A stretch of 64,000 nucleotides of DNA from Antennarius striatus (taxonomy: Eukaryota; Chordata; Actinopteri; Lophiiformes; Antennariidae): contig NC_090781.1 of assembly GCF_040054535.1 (NCBI RefSeq), positions 7,919,482 to 7,983,481 on the forward strand. The letters are read 5' to 3'. The position numbers and the translations under genes were made by a program. The notes under the pieces were generated by a model. The model saw only the letters and a list, made by a program, of their open reading frames with translations, searched no databases and had not been told where the DNA came from. The stretch's first letter is position 1, and each line of letters starts with the position of its first letter. Of this stretch, positions 50,850 through 61,574 are shown piece after piece.

Positions 50850-52357
50850 GAGCTCAGATACTTTACGTTAGATGCTCTCATCCGTTTTTGGAATTAGAGA
50901 TGGTAGAATGTGCTCGAGCTCAGTAGAACTCGATCATACAAACTTTTAAAAGTCTGGCTAGATATTTCTTTATTTTAGACGAATCCTGTAAACAAACAAA
51001 AAATGGTAACCATGTGCAGGTTAATGTTTCAGAGAGCTTTAGCATTTAGCACGACGACACTTCTGGGACTGACTTATAACAATTATCATCCATCTGTTGT
51101 CTTTACCTCCTCAGAGCCTGGATACCCAGACGGAGCCCAGAGAAGGTCGTCTCCCTGTGAGATGACATTCATATCCAAGTCCCATCACGTCCCCCCATGG
51201 ATACAGTGTTCATTTTAATCATGTAAAACAACAAAACATTTTAGAAAAACAAAACATCTCATTTTTATCTGCGCTTTCTTGTTCCTATGTGAATTGTTGA
51301 CAATAAACATCAGCCGATGTTGTTTTTGCACATGAGGAGGAGGGTTATTCCTGGACACTCATTGCCTCTGCTGATACATTCTGGACAGAAGAAATGACAG
51401 ATGATGCTCATCGTTGGTAAACATCTGAATTTTAAAGCCATTCTGGGTTTTTTGGTTTTACTACACATGTAAAAATATATAAAAAAATATGTACTTTTAC
51501 AACAAAGGAATCCATTACAATGTCTTAACAAATAGTGGCCTTATGAATCAAGTCATGTCTAGAATATAAAATGCATAATCATGCAGTTTCTATAGCATTT
51601 AGTAGATGTATTTTTATGCTATGTCAGTGATGGGAGGCTAATTTACTGTTGACAATCAGCGTTTATTGAAAATATCATGTTTTCTTCTGTATTGATTTCA
51701 ACTCTCTGCTGTATGACCAGGATTGTTTTATGTGTTGTAAGAATACAAATAAAACTTCCTTGCATACATGTCATATCCTTTCAGTGTAAGACGGACAAGG
51801 ACAATAAAACAAGATTCAAACAGTAGTTTTAATGTCACATTGCAAAGGGGTAAAACAATTTAAACCGACACTAACATTGTTATTTCATTGTGTGATTATA
51901 AAATGACAAATAAAGCTTATCTTAAAAGGTAAGTGTATTTTAAGGTTTGACAGGATTTCACCAGTAGTTATGTAAAGTGTAATTATATCTCATTCATTGA
52001 GTTCCTTTCAGATCATTTATTTTGGTCAGTGATTGGGTATGATGTCAAAACAAAACTGATCAAAAATGATTTAAAATGCAAAAATGAAGAAGCCATGTTG
52101 ACCATGGTTCAATTATTGTTTGTGGTTCGTTAACATCCTCTCACCTGGACTCCTGTTATTCCACACAGACTGTGACGTCAAGCCGTGACGTCTGCTGTCA
52201 GACGGACAGGTTCAGCTCCACCGCGAGAAGCAGGAAGAAGCCTCCACCCGCGCGCGTGACTCCGCCCCTCAGTCCCAAACTGCACGCGCCGCCCGCCAGA
52301 GGTGCCTTCAGGTCCGACGGAAAGAAAGACTTCAGCTTCCAGCTCCAACTCTGACAA
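50850..52357 (+). other. CARD-only 3' region and caspase promoter
   Basis: A possible 3' untranslated exon of the CARD-only gene starts after CTCCTCAG (about 51115) and ends at polyA signals 51302 or 51748. The last 200 bp (52150-52357) are CpG-rich and directly precede the caspase start codon, as in a promoter and 5' UTR. No protease-type exon is present. Confidence 0.45.
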
Positions 52358-55300
52358 ATGGCGGGTAAGTCGTCTAAAAAAATTAAAAAAAACTTTGTAA
52401 AGAGCCGTAATGGAGGTGATGGCGTCACAATGTAGGAGGAACGAGTTGCTCCTGTGTGAGCGGTGTGTGAAAAAAAAAGGCGCGGGCAATGATGGAAGCC
52501 GGAAACAGGGTTTGTCCCCGTTAATCATAAAGTTGCTGGGGGATTGTTTTGCCTCTGGTTGTATGCTAGGCCACCATCACCTCCCCCCTAGTTTAGCTAA
52601 AGGTTAAAACACCAAAAGGTTTTCTTTACGCCGTTAAAGTGATAAAATATTCAGTGACGTGTCAACAGCACCACCCTGTGGTAACAGCACGACGTGCCAT
52701 TAACTCTTCAGCACTGGTTTGGCCCAAAAGTGACATTTTTTGTTGTTTGTATGTCTTTCTCTTCCCAATAAATCAGTCCGTTAAAGGCTAGGTATATGGA
52801 ATTTAACCAGTAATTTTATTTCATCTTTATTTTCTAAATTCCTTAATGCCTGTCATTGGAAGTGTATAGAAATGTAGATTTTCACTGTCAACACACAAAA
52901 CCTGATGGGGTCAAAAATGATCCAATTGACTCCCATTATAACCATATATTTTTCATATACTATAAGCATATGTATATATTTATATATTGTATATTATATA
53001 TATTACTATGTGTCAAAGGTGTCTTATGTTCTGTGTTGAATGAAGAACTTGTGCTCAGTCAATGGTTGATCTAATTCACATATTTTTTTGCTTATGTTAT
53101 GGTTTGTTTTTTGAAATGTGAGTTCCTGTTTAGACGAAGGTAGAAAAGATGATTGCCAAGAAGTTGTCCACAAAAATATTGTGTCAACGTGATTATATTG
53201 TAATTTGGACTTCACGAATAAATGTAATTTTAAAAATAAAAAAAATCCCCCTGTTTTTTTTTAGTTTGATAAAAGTTAAGCGATTAGATGTTTCTTTGTT
53301 CAGAAAACGCACAGTATTATTGAAAATCCTCTACGTGAATCTCTTGGATTTTGTGTCAACGTGATTATTTTGTAATTTGACTTTTATGAATAAACGTGAT
53401 GTTAAAAATCAAACACCCCCCCCCCCACTCCTTGCGTTGTGGACGTAACTAAATATTTCTTGAATTAAAATTTTGAATCGGACTGAGTGTTGCTGTTGAA
53501 AACAATCTTTTCTCAATTTAATATCATTTAAACACACATGTCAGAAGTATTTTTATTTTTTTCTATTTTTGTGATAGCACCCACAGGATGGAAAGTTATA
53601 GAAACATTGCTAGTGTGGCAAAAGGTTAATCGCCAACACTGAGGTTTTTGTTTTTGTATTTTCTCCTATAGAGGACAAGCTCAACAGTGTGAGGCCCAAA
53701 TTTGTGGACAAAGTGTCCAGACCTCTGATTGGTCAGCTCCTAGATGACCTTCTCCTGGATCGTGTGGTGACCAGAGGGGAGAAAGATTACGTACTGGATA
53801 AGGACAACCTCAGAGACGAAATGGCACGCCGTCTCATTGACACAGTGACGCCAAAGGGGGACACAGCCAGTCAGAAGATGATCGATCACATTCAGCTTAG
53901 AGACCCAATGTTCTGCTCTGACCTGGGTCTGTCCTTTGGTGAGCTGAAATATTCAAGAGACACCTTCATCCTATTTTGGTTCAAGGTGGTTTTACTTTAA
54001 AGTTGTCTGGACTTCAGGTTGAATATGAAAAAAAATATTTTGTTGTTTCCAGCTCCTGAACCCAAGAAGCAACAAGAATGGTCGACTTCACTCATCCCTA
54101 CCACAACTAATTTCTGGAAGAAGAATCAAAATGATCCAGACGTTAGTCGTGATATCTGAATGAAATAACTCACATAGTCTAACTTACAGAATTGTCTTCA
54201 GGTTTTTAAAGTTTATCCTGTCTCTTTTTAAATTTGTTCTTTAGATTTATCCTGGGACCAAAGAGTCCATTGGGAATCGTGTGGCCCTCCTAATCACTAA
54301 CATAAAGTTTGCTAATAAGAAAGGTAACAGAAATGGTGCTGAGAAAGACGAGCAGAACATGAAAAACCTGCTCACAGGCTTGGGATATGAGGTTGTGAAT
54401 CACACAGACCTCACAGGAGAGGTACTTTATAAAAGGCATATTAAAAAAATGTTCTTTCTGGTGATACTGTATTGTAATCTGACTTATTGGTTTCTTTCAC
54501 AGGAAATAGATAAAGCCATAATTGAGTTCTCTAAACACCCAAAGCTCGAAGGGACAGACAGCGTGGTGGTGGTTATCATGTCTCATGGAAAACTGGGTTT
54601 TGTCTACGGTGTCAACCATTTTCCGAACAAACCAGATGTGTTCCCCACCGACAACATTTACAAACATTTGGGCTCAGAGAAATGTCCAGCACTGCTAGAC
54701 AAACCCAAGATCATCATCATCCAGGCCTGCAGAAGAGGTGATTCTCATCTGCTATCCACAACACACACCTGTAGATGAAGAGAAATCTTTCTTAAATCGA
54801 GCAAAGCTCTCCGGCTTTGTGTTCAAAGTGCCCCACATGTGTTTCAGAGGAGTTGGGAGGAGCAGTGTGGCGGGAGTTTCGTTTTTCTTAAGGACAGGAG
54901 ACAGTGTAAAATACAAGATATTTATTTGTCAATTCAAATCATGTTTAGGTTGAGTAGCAGTACAATAATATCAATAGGTTGAGTATGAGTCCAATAGCAT
55001 AATCGATGATATTGACAGACAGACAGGTTCAACAAACAGACAAGTTCAACAAATACTTATCTAAGCATGATGAGAGCTCTGGGGACGATGAAAAAGTCCT
55101 CCGGTCTGTTGTTGCAGAGTATTCTGGGTACTAAAAAACTTCAAGTACAAACTAAAACATGGATCACATCTCTTTTTATACTCTAAAGGCGTAACTATGG
55201 GAGGTGTGAATCAGTTGTTTAACTTGATTCCCTTTGCTCTCCACTAATCTTTCCCCCAGTTTCAGTAGGTACATCATGACCTCAAGAAGTTAGCAGAGAC

Positions 55301-57700
55301 ATCTAGTCGACAGTTTCACATGGCTGATGACATAACGTAATCAGTAATGCATACAAAATTATTAGCAGATACTGAAATTTACGCAAACGCTTCTAAAAAC
55401 AGATTAGATTCTTGCAGAATCTTTCATGACCTAGAGACTTCCTGGGGCCGTTTCTCCCAAGTGCTGAAAGATTTGACACATACTCTAGATTTTTGGGTCA
55501 AGAAATGATATTATTTTATTCTAATATTATTGTATTATTTTATTGTATTAAAAACTTTCCACCACAGCAGTAATCGAGGAAGATGCCCCAATGCCAGATG
55601 TGCAATCTGATGATATGGATCAGCCAGGCTTATCTCCATCTGCTGATGACGAAGACATGGAGGACGACAGTTATCGTATTGTGCACAAAGAAAAAGACTT
55701 CATCTGTCTTCTGAGCTGCACCCCAGGTGGGTTACAGTTGATGTGCATTTTAGGGATGAGCGATTACACCACTATCTGTATCTGTTCAATCATCTAAATT
55801 ATCTGTGTCCGTATCTGTACTCGGAATGGGCGGGACTTAAACCGGAAGTCGATGTGGTTTGCCCAGAAATAGGTGGGGCTTAAATCAGTACATTATTTTG
55901 AGTCTGAAATTGATAAGGATTGATCATAAGTTGCTATTTTATTGTTTATTTTAAAACTATTTGCAAAACGGCCTCAAAATTGACATTTAAATCAATGTTT
56001 TTGATCACAAGAGTAAGAGAAATATTTACAGAACAAGTTTTATATGAACTCAGAACATGAATATTCTTAAGTATATGGATGAATATTTACAGAACAGCCT
56101 CAGAATTGAGATTAAATGCTTTTGATCACAATAGTCAAGGAACTGTTTACAGAACAAGTTTTTTATAGACTCAGAACATGAAGGGCATTAATCAGTACAG
56201 CGTATGCAATAGGAAATTATTAACTACAAAGTATGCATGAACAAGAATTGTCATACTCAACACAACCAATTTTTTTTCTTTTTTTCATTTTTAAAATTTT
56301 TTTAAAGCGAAAGAAAAAGAGAAATAGAGAGACAGCATGTGCGTGTATGTGCGCTATGTGTTAACAGTTAAAATTGCTATACAAATTATTGATTTGAACT
56401 GAAGTGAGAACGTGTCAAACTAAGAGCAGAGATTCTCTGTTACATCCGTCTACGTCAGTGATCCCCAATCACCGGGTTGCGACCCGGTACTGGGTCGCGG
56501 GACATTAGGTACCAGGCAGCACAGAACCTTTGACTTTCTTTTTTTTAATTGATTTTTATTGATTAGTTTTATTTTGAAAAGTGACGTCTGTGTGGAATGA
56601 CGCACAGACGAATGCATACGTCTGTCCCACTTGACAGGTCTCGGTCACGTGACAGGTTACCAGCCATTACTCCTAAATTAAGTGCCCATAACTGCCCCAG
56701 TGTTCTGGATTAAAGTCAAGGCAGATTATCCTGAGGTCACCCAAAAAGTTTTGAAAATCCTGTTTCCATTTCCAACCTCCTGTCTTTGTGAAGTGAGATT
56801 TTCTGCAGTGACCGTAAAAATGAAACTGCATCTTCCGTTACCCCTAGATCAGAGGTCCCCAACCACTAATTCTCATTATTGTAATTATTATTGTTTAATT
56901 GACTTGTTCACCCGTTTATTGGAAATGAGCAGTATTTCTCCTACATCATCAAAGCAGTCACTTGAATCAAGTTTTTAATATAATTATTTCTTATAATTTT
57001 TTCATTTACAGAGATGTTGATTATCAGTTTCTGAAAAAAAGATTGTTTATTGTCTGCTGACGTCTGCATTTTACTTCAAACCACTGCAGATGATTTATTA
57101 TTAGACTACAGCTTTCCTGGCGTCATTAACGATTATCGATCAAATGTCTGAATATTTAAAGTTTTGTATTTTATATTATTTAATTATTTTTTACCACAAT
57201 TGATGCATTTGTTTTAACAAGAAATGGGATCTGTAGGGATCCGGAGATCCTTTGAGAAAAATCGTCTCCGTCTCAGACAAAAACTGACAAATCTGGTCTA
57301 GGTAGAAAACCTAATCTAGCTTTTAAAGTAACTTAGATCAAGACTGGCATTAGTACTGATGTATTTTCTGTTTTTGAGTTTCTTGCAGACACTGTGTCAT
57401 ACAGACATGCGATCCGTGGTGCTGTTCTGATCCAGTATATCGTTGAGGTATTCAACACCTTCTCTCACAGTGATCACCTGGAGGAACTCTTCAGAAAAGT
57501 ACGTTTTGGACAGGAAACATGCATTTATAATCAGAGGCAGCAGTAATAACAGCACTACTGTTGATATGACATTATTCACTCTTTCAACCACACAGGTCCT
57601 GCAGCGCTTCGAAGGTTTTGCCACTGGCCAATGCACACAGATGGCATCCAAAGACAGATGCACTATAACAAAGCACTTCTACTTCTACCCAGGCCTCTGA
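52358..57700 (+). CDS. Caspase-1-like inflammatory caspase with CARD (complete, 8 exons)
   Basis: Coding exons: 52358-52364, 53672-53938, 54053-54141, 54245-54421, 54503-54737, 55568-55726, 57389-57498, 57596-57700. The predicted protein has 382 residues, about the length of fish caspase-1 (caspa). A CARD spans 1-91 (MAEDKLNSVRPKFVDK); a linker and prodomain follow to 121. The p20 subunit starts IYPGTKESIGNRVALLITNI. The catalytic dyad is His208 in VVIMSHGKLG and Cys256 in IIIIQACRR. An acidic inter-subunit loop (EEDAPMPDVQSDDMDQPG) offers Asp cleavage sites. The p10 subunit has DTVSYRHAIRGAVLIQYIVE, LEELFRKVLQRFEGF and ends KHFYFYPGL. Odd point: the active-site motif is QACRR where the family has QACRG, so activity is uncertain. 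It is downstream of, and closely related to, the CARD-only gene. PolyA signal at 58668. Confidence 0.9.
53165..53425. repeat. Imperfect tandem duplication in caspase intron 1
   Basis: The phrase TTGTGTCAACGTGATTAT plus TTGTAATTTG and GAATAAA-GT occurs at about 53180-53230 and again at about 53350-53400. The C-run near 53416 and T-run near 53255 occupy the equivalent position in each unit. Confidence 0.6.
54738..55567. other. Caspase intron 5, repeat-like filler unidentified
   Basis: About 830 bp without coding potential. Internal short repetition (GACAGACAGACAGGTTCAAC-type, 55014-55045) and a mobile-element-like texture were noted, but no termini or family could be defined. Confidence 0.3.
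55727..57388. other. Caspase intron 6, repeat-bearing
   Basis: Contains an imperfect duplication of about 125 bp (phrases TTTTGATCACAA, TTTACAGAACAAGTTTT and ACTCAGAACATGAA occur at about 55998-56060 and 56120-56180) and hAT debris from 56456. The remainder is AT-rich. Confidence 0.5.
56456..56860 (+). mobile_element. hAT fragment with transposase C-terminus
   Basis: The left end CAGTGATCCCCAATCACCGG followed by GTTGCGACCCGGTAC is a typical hAT terminus. At about 56740-56830 the translation VLKILFPFPTSCLCEVRFSA matches the hAT C-terminal dimerisation motif (LPF-TxYLCExxFS). Another terminus-like CAGAGGTCCCCAACCAC at 56850 lies in direct, not inverted, orientation, so the copy is internally deleted or overlaid by another. 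Confidence 0.6.
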
Positions 57701-57769
57701 GGCAGAACCTGCTGTTGTTTGGACCGCTTTCAGGAGATGTGGGGTTCTATCTGTCTGCTGGTCTGTTAT

Positions 57770-58500
57770 TTTATAATCCCTCCATGATAGAGCCAGATTT
57801 TATAATGCAATACAGTATATCACAACATTTTCTTTACTTTAAAGTACTTAAAGTTTGAAATAATGGATCATTTTTATTAATTTGGATCCAACAGCTGATT
57901 TAATCGTGAATATGTTCAATATTGAATGATTGTGTGAGTTTTGATAAGCTGCCTGCAAAATTATGAAATCATTTTGATTCTTAATGGCCTCCCCAGCCAA
58001 CATGTGCAAAAAATTTTTTATAATGCAATATATTATGTCACAATTTTTTAAAATTTCAAATATGTCTGACATTGTTTAAGTTTGAAGTACAGTAATCCCT
58101 CGCACATTCATGCATCAACACGCGCGACTTCACCTAATCGTGGACTTTCAGTAGGTAGTCACGTGATACCTTACGCACATTCTATTGGCTGACGCTATCC
58201 AGAAGTGCACTACGTTCCGTGAGTCTCAGAACGCAGCGCACTTCCGTGAGACACAAAAGTGCTTTAAACAGTTGATAAAAGTGTGGGAAAAGGTCATACA
58301 GATAGGTGGTTTAATATCACAATGGGGAGGGTTCATAAACGTTTAAATTAACGTAAATAATAAGATAAATAGTTAGTCATTATAGTCTAATTCGTTATTC
58401 GCGTGTGGTTCCTGAAACGCATTAACCGCAAGTAAAGAGGCACACTTTAATGGATCATTTCTGTTAATTTGGCCTCCCCAGCCAACAAGTGCCAAACCTA
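57770..58500. repeat. Tandem duplication downstream of the caspase, split by a MITE
   Basis: The phrases TTTATAATGCAATA (57799, 58017), AATGGATCATTT(T/C)T-TTAATTTGG (57862, 58450) and GGCCTCCCCAGCCAACA (57985, 58473) recur. Two or more units of roughly 220-240 bp are arranged head to tail, and the second is interrupted by the MITE at 58090. Confidence 0.6.
58090..58446 (+). mobile_element. Tigger-like MITE copy 3, best preserved
   Basis: Begins CAGTAATCCCTCGCACATTC immediately after a TA. The interior carries GTGAGTCTCAGAACGCAG and AATGGGGAGGGTTCATAAAC, and the end reads CGCATTAACCGCAAGTAAAG. Compared with copies at 44.6 kb and 49.5 kb it is inverted. No transposase. Confidence 0.7.
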
Positions 58501-59019
58501 CAACTTCAGTAAGAGTTTGCCTTTAATTTCAAGTTTGTGTCCTAATTATGATCCCAATTACATTTACACATTACACATTACATTTTCAAAAATATTTCAA
58601 AAATATTTTTTCTTTGTTGTACCGACAAATACATTCAGAACTACATCTTTTGATTGTTGTTTTCAGGAATAAAAGATTTTTATGAACATTTTATCATAAT
58701 GGCATCTTTATTTGTTGGATAGTTATTCACCTTTTGTTGTTTAGGCGTGGCTGAAAGATATAATAGAGGGACTGTCCATTCACCGTTTTAGTTTTACCAC
58801 TGCAGTGAGATTAAAACGAGCATACAAACAGTAAACTCAAGAGCAATTAATTATCTGTAGATACACAGTAATTAACTGGAAACTTATTTCGTTGGTGAAT
58901 GTGATAGTTTTCTTTCTCACAGAATTCACAGAGATGGTTTTACCAAACACAGTACTTCAAGCAAAGCAGAAAGCTAATTTCTTCTAGGTGAGTACTCAAC
59001 ATGTAACACTCTGGAACCA

Positions 59020-59205
59020 GTTTGGACCTTACAGCTCCTGACAAGTTAACTTTAATGTCCAACCAGCAATCAGCATGGACATCATAAATCTTCATAATGC
59101 CAGTTATACCGTGAGTGCTGCAGCCCCCTATAGCAAAAATAACGGTATTAGGTAAACGAGGACGAGCAGCGAGATTAGAGAAAAATGTCATGGGCGGTGT
59201 AGTAT
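59020..59205 (-). pseudogene. KLHL10-like Kelch fragment
   Basis: The minus strand reads NLAARPRLPNTVIFAIGGCS then THGITGIMKIYDVHADCWLD, matching the junction and first Kelch repeat of KLHL10-type proteins (TRPRLP..ILFAIGGWS, YD.RADRW). Trp of GGW is Cys here. Homology fades after VNLSG. No other Kelch repeats follow towards 58900. A BTB-BACK fragment of the same gene type lies at 61148-61474 on the opposite strand. Confidence 0.6.
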
Positions 59206-59348
59206 TGGACAGCTGATGTTTGAGTCACAGGACGTTAAAGTACAACCACTTTAAACCAAAATAGGATGAAGGTGTTTTCTTGAATATTTCAGCTCACCAG
59301 AGGACAGACCCAGCTCAGAGCAGAACATTGGGTCTCTAAGCTGAATGT

Positions 59349-59420
<72 letters not shown>

Positions 59421-59690
59421 CTTTAATAATCCCGGAGGTGATCGATCATCTTCTGACTGGCTGTGTCCCCCTTTGGCATCACTGTGTCAATGAGACGGCG
59501 TGCCACTTCTCTGAGGTTGTCCATATCCAGTACATAGTCTTTCTCCCCTCTGGTCACCACACCATCCAGGAGGTCATCCAGGAGCTGACCAATCATAGGT
59601 TTGGACACCTTGCTCACAAACTCTGGCCTCACACTGTTGAGCTTGTCCTCTATAGGAGAAAATACAAAAAACAAAAGTTCATTGTTAGCA
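59206..59690 (-). pseudogene. Third CARD exon, inverted relic with LINE insertion
   Basis: The minus-strand exon 59649-59298, with flanking intron, repeats the caspase CARD exon: the acceptor side TTTTCTCCTATAG, EDKLNSVRPEFVSKVSKPM, GQLLDDLL, ARRLIDTVMPKGDTASQKMI, and the donor side GTCCTCTGGTGAGCTGAAAT. Relative to the caspase it has two small in-frame losses (LLLDRV to LLDGV; LREEMARR to LREVARR), and an 88-bp retroelement tail splits it after the ATCGATCA segment. No start exon or protease exons accompany it. Confidence 0.8.
59351..59438 (-). mobile_element. LINE 3' tail with (GATA)n in the CARD relic
   Basis: On the minus strand the insert reads CCTCCGGGATTATTAAAGTA and then about 17 TATC units. 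It is flanked by a TGA on each side of the exon sequence. The GGGAT-TAAAGTATCTATC pattern is the standard 3' end of a fish LINE family; only the last few tens of bases were inserted. Confidence 0.75.
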
Positions 59691-59748
59691 AATGACATTT
59701 TGCTAGCTGTAGATGAACTGTAGATTGTGCATTAGTTATTCCTTGGGG

Positions 59749-61139
59749 TGGGGGTCACCAACCATTTTCAAACAGAGCTACTTCATGGGTACTGAATCAT
59801 ATGAAGGGCTACCAGTTTGATAGGCTCTCTTGAAATAACACATTTTCTCGGTTTGCCTTCAGTTATACATTATTAATAATTAATTATACTCATCTATGTT
59901 AAGACACTGATCATTTTAATGATTTCTCACCATAATTATCAATGAGAAGGCTGAAACAGATATCAATATTCAGTGCTTTGTTAATCTCGGTAATTGTTTA
60001 TCATTTATGTAATGTTAAAGAAAAAATGAATCTTGTCACATTTTGAACAAATGAACAAATCTGCATTTTTAACAAAATTATAACTGCTACATAATCACTT
60101 TTAAATTGAAAACAATTCTACAATATTTTAATTCAAGTTTGCCATGGCATTGCCATGTTGCCACTGACAACGTCTGGTATGTGTTTCTTTGATAGTGGGA
60201 TACTGTTGCCAAAGTCTGTTTATGACTTCATAGTACTTTTCTGCCACTTTGTTAAATGTATCAGATGCAGAAGCATTGTCTCTCAGCATCAACTGCACAG
60301 AGGGAAAGTGCAGCACTTTTTTTCTCTGTAAATCTAGAGGAAAATATTCATCTTGGCTTTAAATCCATCCATTCATCAAAAATGCAAGGTCAAGTGTCCA
60401 CTCTGTGTCCTCCAGCAATGACACGTCTTTGACTTTGGACTGCATGAACTCTTTAATTTCACCCAGAAGTGAGAAAAACAATGTAAAACTCGTCCTCTGC
60501 TGAGCCGTTAGATTTCTGTGTGTAGCATCAGGTCAACATATTCAGCTGACATCTCCTCCAAAAGCTCCTTGAAAACCCTGTGCTGTCTTGCTTTGGAGCG
60601 GATGTTGTTGATTGTTCTCACAATGGGAGTCATCATGTTGTGCACGAAAAACTCCTTCGCCGTGTTATAAATGTCAACTCCCCTCATAGTTGTCTTCAAG
60701 GGCAGTAGTGTCAGGAGTTCTTGTGGAGAAAAAGAACTCCTCCTCCCATTCATTGTGAAAGTAATAAGATTTATTTTTTCTGCCATGTTTTGAGGTCAGA
60801 AACTGCTTTCAGCGTCCATCTGCGCTGCGCCTGCTAGCTTACTCTCCACTAGCACTGGTTTTGTCACATGCACAATCCTGACCTTTGAACTAGAGTGGTT
60901 CAGAGGTGACCTAAACTTATCTAAAGTTCATGTATAATTAACATTTTTAAGATATTGACATTTTCAAATCTGTATATAAATGTAAGTGTGATGCAAAAAG
61001 AATAGCAACAGAACGAAATAAAAATTCAGTCGTGCTGAGTAGTGACGTAGTAAGTTCTATTTTTAGAACAGCCTGTGGGCGACTTATGTGGTTGTTGGAG
61101 GCGACCTGATGCCCGCGGGCAACGTGTTGGTGACCCCTG
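59749..61139 (-). mobile_element. hAT transposon relic, 1.39 kb, with 8-bp duplication
   Basis: The element is bounded by CCTTGGGG at 59741-59748 and 61140-61147, an exact 8-bp target duplication. The right end is GTTGGTGACCCCTG and the left end GGGGGTCACCAAC, inverted repeats of the CAGGGGTCACCAAC type. The minus strand carries pieces of a hAT transposase: MTPIVRTINNIRSKARQHRV with FKELLEEMSAEYVDLMLHTE (about 60508-60680), and a further piece at 60128-60316. The frames are disconnected and the element is too short for a full transposase. It sits inside the KLHL10-like BTB fragment. Confidence 0.85.
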
Positions 61140-61147
61140 CCTTGGGG

Positions 61148-61474
61148 AGTGTGATTCCACTGCTAACCAGTACTTCCAGGCCCTTTTCTACCGACTCACA
61201 GGCGATAGAACACATTTACCATCCCAGACGTGTCTACAGAGGTGATGAAGATCATCATTGACTTTGCATACTCAGGTTCTGTCTCTGTGGAGGACAACGT
61301 ACAAGAGCTGCTTTTTGCAGCTGACTATTTGATTGTAACTGACATCATAGAGGCATGCAGCAACTTCCTGGAAGAGAATCTCACTCCAGAGAACTGCATT
61401 GGTGTTTGTCGGTTCACCGTCTCAGGTCCTCAAGTGAAGCACAAGGCCCATTTCCTGATAGGTTTGAGGAGGTT
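61148..61474 (+). pseudogene. KLHL10-like BTB-BACK fragment
   Basis: Translation gives YFQALFYR, then in another frame TIPDVSTEVMKIIIDFAYSG, VEDNVQELLFAADYLIVTDI and NFLEENLTPENCIGVCRF, followed by KHKAHF and, after another shift, RFEEV. This is the BTB end and BACK start of KLHL10-type ubiquitin-ligase adaptors. At least two frame changes and the hAT insertion upstream show it is not functional. Homology ends exactly where sequence related to the caspase intron starts (about 61474). Confidence 0.7.
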
Positions 61475-61520
61475 GAAGTTGTCTGGACTTCAGGTTGCAT
61501 ATGAATTAAAATATTTTTGT
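61474..61520 (+). repeat. Displaced piece of CARD-gene intron
   Basis: GAAGTTGTCTGGACTTCAGG TTGCATATGAATTAAAATAT matches the caspase intron at 54000-54042 (AAGTTGTCTGGACTTCAGGT TGAATATGAAAAAAAATATT). In the minus-strand CARD relic the homology stops just before this stretch (about 59206), so this is its missing continuation. Confidence 0.75.
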
Positions 61521-61574
61521 CATGGTTATACTGTAGGACCCAAATGCACAGATGTGAGGTAAGCGAAAAAAGAA

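Noticed and set aside
51003-51218. Possible further coding exon of the CARD-only gene (EPGYPDGAQRRSS...)
   Set aside because: The frame is already closed by TAA in the previous exon. The acceptor at about 51115 more likely starts a 3' untranslated exon.
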